Shown one piece after another: positions 6,453 to 11,170 of a stretch of 11,170 nucleotides of DNA (position 1 is its first letter; each line of letters begins with the position of its first letter). Origin of the DNA: Deltaproteobacteria bacterium (GTDB taxonomy: Bacteria; Desulfobacterota; Desulfuromonadia; Desulfuromonadales; Geopsychrobacteraceae); assembly GCA_009993495.1 (NCBI GenBank), contig JAACTI010000059.1, positions 1 to 11,170 of the forward strand, in the 5' to 3' direction. The notes under the pieces are model-generated. The model had not been told where the DNA came from. It was given only the letters and a program-made list of their open reading frames with translations, and searched no databases. A program made the position numbers and the translations under genes.

Positions 6453-7511
6453 TCAAAACCATTTCTTGCGTTTAAAAAACCACAGCATGCCAGAGGCGAC
6501 GACCAAAAATACCAGCCAGAGCGCGGGATAAGCCCAAGGCCATTTGAGTTCGGGCATGAACTCGAAATTCATGCCATAGATACCGGCAATAAAAGTTAAA
6601 GGGATAAAGAGTGACGCCATAATGGTCAAAATTTTCATGGTTTCATTCAACTTCTGGTTGGCCAGGGACAGATAAAGTTCCAGTAAGCCGGCATTGGCGT
6701 CACGCAGGGCATCCACAGCATCAACCGCACGACTGAGATGGTCGGCCAGATCGCGCAAAAAGGGCTGGGTCTCGTCGTGCAGCAGTTCAGAATCAAGCTG
6801 GCGAAATTCTTCCACCGCTATCTGCAGGGGGCGCAGGGAGCGCCGCAATACCAGAACTTGGCGTTTATGCGCATGAATTTTTTGTAAATCATCGGCTTTA
6901 GGGTTGGAAAAAACCGTTTCTTCCAGCCGTTCAAGATCCTCTTCCAGACCAGCAATTAAATGCAGATAACTGTCGACTACCGTATCGAGTATGGCATATC
7001 CCAGGTAATCAGTGCCCCGATGGCGAATGCGCCCGCTGGCCCGCTGCAAACGCAGGCGCAGCTGATCAAACACATCTTCGGGCACTTCCTGAAAGGTCAG
7101 CAACCAGGTTGGGCCAATGAGCATACTGATCTGCTCCGGCGTGATCTGCCGGGTCTGGTCATCGCGATGAAAAAGTGTAAAAATGAACAGAACCGCGGCG
7201 TCACAGTCTTCAAATTTTGGCAGATGCTGGGTATTGAGAATATCTTCGAGCACCAGGGCGTTAATGTTGAAAATTTCGCCAAGCTGCTGAACCAGTTCGA
7301 CCTGATGGAGCCCCGTGAGATTGATCCAGCTGACAGAATCCCTGGCGATCAATTCGCGGCAAGGCTGCGGAGAAGAAAGGATTTCAACTCCGTGGTGGGC
7401 GGGGCCATAATCAATAGAACTGAGAATTGGCTTATCAAGACGTTTTTCACCCGTATAGAGCAGAGTCCCCGGCGCAATTCCGATGGGCTTGTTCCTGAAC
7501 ACCTTCTTCAT
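6453..7511 (-). CDS. corA: CorA-type magnesium/cobalt channel
   Basis: The 352-aa protein has a long charged cytoplasmic N-terminal domain with extended helices, followed by two C-terminal membrane segments (about 295-313 and 327-346) joined by the signature YGMN (312-315) and the acidic loop FEFMPEL. A basic cytoplasmic end (KRKKWF) follows. This is the normal pentameric CorA layout for passive Mg2+ (also Co2+, Ni2+) uptake; actual ion preference cannot be read. The start at 7511 has GGAGGAG six bases upstream. An in-frame ATG at 7532 would add seven residues that overlap this site and is rejected. The gene is 39 bp after the deacylase gene and 11 bp before the kinase gene, without an intervening terminator. 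Confidence 0.95.
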   Translation of the reverse strand: MKKVFRNKPIGIAPGTLLYTGEKRLDKPILSSIDYGPAHHGVEILSSPQPCRELIARDSVSWINLTGLHQVELVQQLGEIFNINALVLEDILNTQHLPKFEDCDAAVLFIFTLFHRDDQTRQITPEQISMLIGPTWLLTFQEVPEDVFDQLRLRLQRASGRIRHRGTDYLGYAILDTVVDSYLHLIAGLEEDLERLEETVFSNPKADDLQKIHAHKRQVLVLRRSLRPLQIAVEEFRQLDSELLHDETQPFLRDLADHLSRAVDAVDALRDANAGLLELYLSLANQKLNETMKILTIMASLFIPLTFIAGIYGMNFEFMPELKWPWAYPALWLVFLVVASGMLWFFKRKKWF

Positions 7512-7517
7512 GATGCA

Positions 7518-7524
7518 CTCCTCC
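7518..7524 (-). promoter_or_regulatory. Ribosome binding site deciding the corA start
   Basis: GGAGGAG on the minus strand lies six bases before ATG 7511-7509. The alternative ATG (7532-7530) overlaps the region just upstream and has no such site, so the shorter product is preferred. Confidence 0.85.
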
Positions 7525-7550
7525 ATAAACACACAACAGATGTCCGCCGA

Positions 7551-8582
7551 TTAGCGTTCAAGACCAAAGTCTTCAACCGTCAGCTCCGAGGTGTAATCTT
7601 CGAGAATTTCTTCGGCTTCAGCAGCGTTTTTAACTGCGGCAATGTTCATCAAGGCATCACCTTCGTAACACAGGGGCAGATTCAGCTGACCGATAACCAC
7701 CCCGGTGACCGGCGCAAAAAAACGCGAGAGTTCATCGCCAAGGGGGTCACTCAGAATCCCGAGGAGATCTCCCTTATGCACCAGAGCCCCCAGTCGAGCG
7801 CGCTTTTCAAAAATTCCACTGCGGGTGGCTCTGATCCAATGGGTTTTTTCGGCATAAATCGGTTCGTTCTCTCGTGATTTACGGCTGGCGGGCAACATGC
7901 CAATCGCACGCATGACATTCAAAATACCGCGCACCCCACTTTTGATTGCCGCCGGATTAAAATAGAGGGCTTCGCCCCCTTCAAAGAGCAGAACGGGCAA
8001 GCCCAGATCAACCGCCGCTTCGCGCAGAGAGCCGTCACGCACTTCGGAATGCAACACCAGCGGGGCACCGAACACTTTGGCCAGGCGTGCCGTTTCTGCA
8101 TCCGTGAGATCAGCGCGAATCTGGGGCAGATTACTGCGATGATTCGACCCCGTGTGCAGATCAATTCCGTGAGTGCAGCGCCGAACAATCTGTTCGACAA
8201 ACAGGTGCGCCAAACGCCCGGCCAGGGAACCGCTGGGCGAGCCGGGAAAAGAGCGATTCAGGTCGCGCCGGTCGGGCAGATAGCGCGAACGCTGAATCAC
8301 CCCGAAAGGGTTGACAAAAGGAATCGCGAGCAATGTTCCCTTCAGGCGGTTCAGGGAACGGTTTTTGAGCAACTGACGAATAATTTCGATCCCGTTGATT
8401 TCATCCCCATGAATAGCGGCACTCACAAACAGGGTCGGCCCCGCCTGCCGGCCATGAACCACATGCACCGGCATGGTCATTTCGGTATGGGTGTAAAGAC
8501 GCGCCATGGGCAAACCGACGGACAGCCGCCGACCGGCTGCAATAACTTCACCACCCAGCTCAAAAGCAGGCTGCCGTTTCAT
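7551..8582 (-). CDS. Succinylglutamate desuccinylase/aspartoacylase-like M14 zinc deacylase
   Basis: The 343-aa protein carries the metal-binding HGDE motif (H58, E61) and the third zinc ligand H143 in GIDLHTGSNHR. The substrate-binding stretch DLNRSFPG (107-114) and the likely catalytic glutamate E201 in LLFEGGE are also present. The C-terminal part (about 250-320) resembles the beta-barrel tail of this family (SGIFEKRARLGALV, FAPVTGVVIG). Members remove acyl groups from amino acids or act as carboxypeptidase-like enzymes. This one is not in an arginine-catabolic operon, so succinylglutamate is not the obvious substrate. Its ATG overlaps the rimK stop codon by 4 bases, which argues for a role with RimK, for example on glutamylated products. 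That role is inferred from context. Confidence 0.9.
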   Translation of the reverse strand: MKRQPAFELGGEVIAAGRRLSVGLPMARLYTHTEMTMPVHVVHGRQAGPTLFVSAAIHGDEINGIEIIRQLLKNRSLNRLKGTLLAIPFVNPFGVIQRSRYLPDRRDLNRSFPGSPSGSLAGRLAHLFVEQIVRRCTHGIDLHTGSNHRSNLPQIRADLTDAETARLAKVFGAPLVLHSEVRDGSLREAAVDLGLPVLLFEGGEALYFNPAAIKSGVRGILNVMRAIGMLPASRKSRENEPIYAEKTHWIRATRSGIFEKRARLGALVHKGDLLGILSDPLGDELSRFFAPVTGVVIGQLNLPLCYEGDALMNIAAVKNAAEAEEILEDYTSELTVEDFGLER

Positions 8583-9484
8583 CCACGCCCCCGGGTTTTG
8601 GTTTTACCCGGTCGGGCCTGTTTTTGAATAAAAGCAATGATTTGTTGCGCGATATTTTTGCCGGTCGCGGTTTCGATGCCCTCCAGACCGGGGGAAGAAT
8701 TGACTTCCATGACCACCGGGCCATGATTGGAGCGCAGCAGATCGACCCCGGCGACATTAAGCCCCATAATGCGGGCAGCCCGCACAGCCGTTGAGCGTTC
8801 TTCAGGGGTCAGTTTGACCACACTGGCCGAGCCGCCACGATGGAGATTAGAGCGAAATTCCCCATCACGTCCCTGGCGTTTCATCGCCGCCACGACCTTG
8901 TCGCCAATCACAAAACAGCGGATATCGGCACCACCCGCCTCTTTGATATATTCCTGCACCAGAATGTTTTCTTTCAGACCACGAAAGGCCTCGATGACAC
9001 TTTCCGCCGCCTGGTTGGTTTCGGCCAGCACCACCCCGATACCCTGAGTTCCTTCGAGTAATTTAATCACCAGGGGCGCGCCACCGGCCAATTGAATCAA
9101 ATCACCGGTGTACTGAGTCGAATGCGCAAAACCGGTTACCGGCAAGCCAATGCCTCTGCGCGCCAGCAATTGCAGGCTGCGCAGCTTGTCGCGCGAGCGA
9201 CTGATCGCCACCGATTCATTGATACTATAAACACCCATCATCTCAAACTGACGCACCACCGCGGTACCGTAAAAGGTGATCGATGCGCCAATGCGTGGAA
9301 TCACAGCATCAAAATCGTGCAGCTCTTCGCCTTTGTAGTGAATCGTCGGGCGTTGACTGGCTATCGTCATGTAACAACGTAAAGGATCAATCACCAACGC
9401 CTGATGATTGGCATCTTCAGCCGCTTCAACCAGACGTCGGGTCGAGTAAAGATCAGGGTTGCGCGAAAGCACGGCTAACTTCAT
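8579..9484 (-). CDS. rimK: RimK-type ATP-grasp alpha-L-glutamate ligase
   Basis: The 301-aa protein matches E. coli RimK, as I recall it, almost from end to end (300 aa there). Shared blocks include CYMTI, IHYKGEEL, DAVIPRIGASITFYG, NESVAI, RDKLRS, GTQGIGVVLAE, QEYIKEA, FRSNLHRGG, AGVDLLRSN and VMEVNSSPGLEGIE. ATP-grasp residues are visible: K100, K141, the glycine loop 144-150, E178, D248, E260 and N262. RimK adds glutamates to the C-terminus of ribosomal protein S6 and can make poly-alpha-glutamate in vitro. The gene overlaps both neighbours by 4 bases (ATGA type), a strong sign of coupled translation with rimB and the M14 deacylase. The only difference from E. coli I note is a basic tail (GKTKTRGRG). 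Confidence 0.96.
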   Translation of the reverse strand: MKLAVLSRNPDLYSTRRLVEAAEDANHQALVIDPLRCYMTIASQRPTIHYKGEELHDFDAVIPRIGASITFYGTAVVRQFEMMGVYSINESVAISRSRDKLRSLQLLARRGIGLPVTGFAHSTQYTGDLIQLAGGAPLVIKLLEGTQGIGVVLAETNQAAESVIEAFRGLKENILVQEYIKEAGGADIRCFVIGDKVVAAMKRQGRDGEFRSNLHRGGSASVVKLTPEERSTAVRAARIMGLNVAGVDLLRSNHGPVVMEVNSSPGLEGIETATGKNIAQQIIAFIQKQARPGKTKTRGRG

Positions 9485-9942
9485 ACGTTAAGTCCTTTTA
9501 AATATTCTTTTTTAAGCGATTTCCCCGTCAGGTACGAGTGACGCGGATCAACCACCGCTTCTAGAGTTTGTAAGGCGCTACGGCCAAGCAACATGCGAAA
9601 CTTCATGCTATCGCGATTGGTCAGGGTCAGCTCAATGCTGCGCTCCAGCCCCCCCAGGCGGATGCAGCTTTCAATCACCAGCCGTTCCTCGCGATGCCCG
9701 CCCGAATCTGTCACTATGCGCCGTTCTTTGAGCGGGGCCTGACAGAGGCATGCGACATCATTTCGGTACTGCAGGGGGTGAACCCCGAAGCGCACTATCT
9801 CAACCCCTTGCGCGCTGGAGGTTTCGACAAAAAATGCATGCAAAGACGAAGTACGGGCCCCAGTATCAATTTTCGCCTTGATCCCGGGGATCTCCAATGC
9901 GGGCAAAACCAGCCATTCGCGCCAACCAATACGAGTATCCAT
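9481..9942 (-). CDS. rimB: RimB-like retropepsin-fold protease (ATP-dependent zinc protease family)
   Basis: The 153-aa protein begins with GWREWLVLPALEI and IKAKIDTGARTSSLHA, with D26-T27-G28 as the aspartic-protease-like DTG. It also has HREERLVIES (83-92) and NRDSMKFRMLLGRSAL (109-124), the signature series of the family named RimB or 'ATP-dependent zinc protease' and commonly found beside rimK. Activity on RimK or on glutamylated S6 has been proposed for the family, but the precise substrate is uncertain. It is the first gene of the cassette, and its stop codon overlaps the rimK start. The start is set by the family N-terminus. No good ribosome binding site precedes it: the nearest AAAGG lies about 16 nt away, so translation may be weak or leader-dependent. 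Confidence 0.9.
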   Translation of the reverse strand: MDTRIGWREWLVLPALEIPGIKAKIDTGARTSSLHAFFVETSSAQGVEIVRFGVHPLQYRNDVACLCQAPLKERRIVTDSGGHREERLVIESCIRLGGLERSIELTLTNRDSMKFRMLLGRSALQTLEAVVDPRHSYLTGKSLKKEYLKGLNV

Positions 9943-9982
9943 TGTTGTAAACGTTTAAACCTTTCTTTTCTAGCACCACTAT

Positions 9983-10010
9983 TTGACAGTGCGACAAGTG
10001 AGTCTATACT
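9983..10010 (+). promoter_or_regulatory. Sigma-70 type promoter of the cytochrome operon
   Basis: TTGACA at 9983-9988 is a perfect -35 box. TATACT at 10005-10010 matches the -10 consensus in five of six bases, with a 16-bp spacer. Transcription would begin near 10017, giving a leader of about 45 nt before the ATG at 10061, which has GGAGGT four bases upstream (10051-10056). Confidence 0.75.
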
Positions 10011-10030
10011 TCAAGGCATTCGATGCACAA
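10003..10030 (-). promoter_or_regulatory. Possible weak promoter of the rimB operon
   Basis: On the minus strand TTGTGC (10030-10025) and TATAGA (10008-10003) are separated by 16 bp. The -35 box is poor (three of six) and the -10 box fair. It would overlap the opposite-strand cytochrome promoter at its -10 box, so the two could not easily be occupied together. The rest of the leader contains overlapping palindromes (GTTTAAAC, AAACGTTT) near 9948-9961. Confidence 0.3.
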
Positions 10031-10060
10031 CCTTAATTATGCTCTGCCACGGAGGTCAAA

Positions 10061-10861
10061 ATGAAAAAGATTCTGTTCCTTGCAAGCCTGATGATCCTCA
10101 CCTGCGCTCTCAGTTTTGCTCAAGATGGGGTCAAGAAAAAACGCCAACGCGCCTACGACTACGGCCAGGTTATTTTGAGTAATTTCTCTGAAAAAGCCGG
10201 GCTTCCGCCGGTGACTTTCAATCACTGGACGCATCGCAGCAAATATACCTGCCGTTTATGTCACCTGGATCTGGCTTTTGAGATGCGCCCTAACGCCACC
10301 GAAATCAGTGCCGACGACATTCAGCAGGGTTTTTACTGCGGAGCCTGCCACAATGGCACATCACGCCATGACGGACAAACCATTTTCGCCGCCTGCGACA
10401 CCACGCAGAAACCATCGAAAACGACCAACTGCGAGCGCTGCCATCAACCAGGCAAAGACCCGCAGATGAAGGCCAATTTTTATGCCTTCAGCAAAAATAT
10501 GCCTGCCGATCGCTTTGGAAATAAAATTAACTGGGAACTGGCTGAAGAGCAGGGACTGATCACGCCCATCGATTTTATTGAAGGCGTTTCCAGCCACAGT
10601 GCTCCCATGCCGGTGCAAAAAGACTTTGCCCTCAATGCCGGAGTGGAAAGCATGCCGAATATCCTCTTTTCCCACCAGAAACATACCGTCTGGAACGGCT
10701 GTCAAACCTGTCATCCGGATATTTTTGTCGGCGTCAAGAAAGGCGCAACAACTTACAGCATGATTGAAATTTTTGAACAGAAATATTGTGGTGCCTGCCA
10801 TTCCACCGTGGCCTTCCCTCTACAGGAGTGTCAGAGATGTCATACCGAACCGGTACAGTAA
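10061..10861 (+). CDS. Hexaheme c7-type cytochrome, periplasmic or exported
   Basis: The 266-aa protein has a signal peptide (1-20, cleavage near LSFA/QDG) and six CxxCH heme sites: 64-68, 93-97, 124-128, 214-218, 243-247 and 257-261. They fall into two triheme modules separated by a linker (about 130-200). Each module starts with a His-rich segment (FNHWTH 53-58; FSHQKH 203-208) that would supply distal heme ligands, then CxxCH, a CGACH pair and a last CxRCH. This is the c(7)-type triheme domain common in Geobacter-like bacteria, where such proteins carry electrons across or outside the periplasm toward metals, electrodes or sulfur. It has a strong promoter and ribosome binding site. A second cytochrome gene overlaps its 3' end. 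Electron partners are not visible. Confidence 0.94.
   Translation: MKKILFLASLMILTCALSFAQDGVKKKRQRAYDYGQVILSNFSEKAGLPPVTFNHWTHRSKYTCRLCHLDLAFEMRPNATEISADDIQQGFYCGACHNGTSRHDGQTIFAACDTTQKPSKTTNCERCHQPGKDPQMKANFYAFSKNMPADRFGNKINWELAEEQGLITPIDFIEGVSSHSAPMPVQKDFALNAGVESMPNILFSHQKHTVWNGCQTCHPDIFVGVKKGATTYSMIEIFEQKYCGACHSTVAFPLQECQRCHTEPVQ
10824..10828 (+). promoter_or_regulatory. Ribosome binding site of the second cytochrome gene
   Basis: AGGAG lies inside the end of the first cytochrome gene, eight bases before ATG 10837-10839. It supports a start that overlaps the upstream coding region by 25 bp, in a different frame. Confidence 0.75.
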
Positions 10862-11170
10862 TTCTGTTTTTTCTGTGCGGGGTGCTGCTCCCAGGGCTTC
10901 TGACCGGCGCACAATACAATCTGCCAGAACTCCCCAGCCCCGATTTGTACGGTAACCTGCTGATGGATCGTGCTTCCAGTAGCGGTGGTGTCAAGCCGGT
11001 GTCCTTCTCTCACTGGACGCACCGCACGCGCTACACCTGCCGGGTCTGCCACGACGAACTCGAATTTGACATGGCCGCCGGCAGCACCGAAATTGACTGC
11101 AATGACGTAAAGGACGGTCGCTATTGTGGTGCCTGTCACAACGGCAAGCAGGCTTTTGGTCGGCAGGATA
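10837..11170 (+). CDS. c7-type multiheme cytochrome, N-terminal part (runs off the window)
   Basis: The frame opens at ATG 10837 and stays open to the right edge (111 codons seen). It begins with a signal peptide (hydrophobic 7-24, cleavage near LTGA/QYN). A c7-type module follows: FSHWTH (57-62), then CRVCH (68-72) and CGACH (97-101), with CHNGKQAFG after the second site. The module closely parallels the first one in the upstream protein (WTHRSKYTCRLCH versus WTHRTRYTCRVCH), so the two genes are tandem paralogues. At least two hemes are present, and more are expected beyond the edge. The overlap with the previous gene suggests coupled translation and a shared pathway. C88 is a single extra cysteine outside the heme motifs. 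Confidence 0.9.
   Translation, partial: MSYRTGTVILFFLCGVLLPGLLTGAQYNLPELPSPDLYGNLLMDRASSSGGVKPVSFSHWTHRTRYTCRVCHDELEFDMAAGSTEIDCNDVKDGRYCGACHNGKQAFGRQD

Noticed and set aside
6960..7877. Open frame of 305 codons on the plus strand
   Set aside because: It is antisense to both corA and the M14 deacylase gene, crosses their junction, and its translation has no recognisable domain. Both minus-strand genes have clear motifs.
1..11170. Sigma-54 promoter (TGGCAC-N5-TTGCW) for the NtrC-type regulator
   Set aside because: TGGCAC occurs near 400 and 754 but without the -12 element at the right distance, and both are inside the transporter gene. No upstream region showed a match by eye.
1..11170. tRNA, rRNA, CRISPR array, insertion sequence or attachment site
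   Set aside because: No cloverleaf, spaced direct-repeat array, transposase frame or terminal inverted repeats were seen. Nearly all bases are in ordinary coding genes.

Overview
The window looks like chromosomal DNA of an anaerobic, metal- or sulfur-respiring delta-type bacterium (Desulfuromonadales/Geobacterales-like, Desulfobacterota). This is an inference from multiheme c7-type cytochromes in tandem, a selenocysteine-containing ArsC-family protein, an NtrC-type two-component system and a moderately GC-rich coding style. No species can be named from the sequence alone.

Layout. The left edge holds the last codons of a thioredoxin-like gene (3-56, +), a perfect 19-bp hairpin (69-110), and a DMT/EamA family transporter (303-1205, +). 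Everything from 9942 down to 1222 is on the minus strand. In transcription order it is: rimB (retropepsin-like zinc protease family), rimK (ATP-grasp glutamate ligase) and an AstE/aspartoacylase-like M14 deacylase, joined by 4-base stop/start overlaps; then corA (39-bp gap); a membrane sensor histidine kinase (11-bp gap); an NtrC-type sigma-54 response regulator (overlaps by 11 bp); a receiver-only response regulator; a Do-family periplasmic protease (htrA, 6-bp gap); a rho-independent terminator; and a small gene that only becomes complete if an in-frame UGA is read as selenocysteine. The spacing allows one long transcription unit, or several nested ones.

Right of rimB a 118-bp divergent spacer carries a near-consensus sigma-70 promoter (TTGACA-N16-TATACT) driving a hexaheme c7-type cytochrome gene (10061-10861, +). 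A paralogous cytochrome gene overlaps it by 25 bp and runs off the right edge (10837 to end).

The main discovery is the hidden selenoprotein at 1222-1560. Conventional gene calling would give an 86-aa protein starting at an internal Met, or nothing. Upstream, in frame, lie a good ribosome binding site, an ATG, a UxxC redox motif encoded with UGA, and a compact hairpin with a GUU loop 15 nt after the UGA, as expected for a bacterial SECIS. The next most interesting unit is the tightly coupled rimB-rimK-deacylase cassette. It contains a plausible writer and two plausible erasers or trimmers of glutamate tails. The sensor kinase/regulator/HtrA group looks like an envelope-stress module; its signal cannot be read from the sequence.
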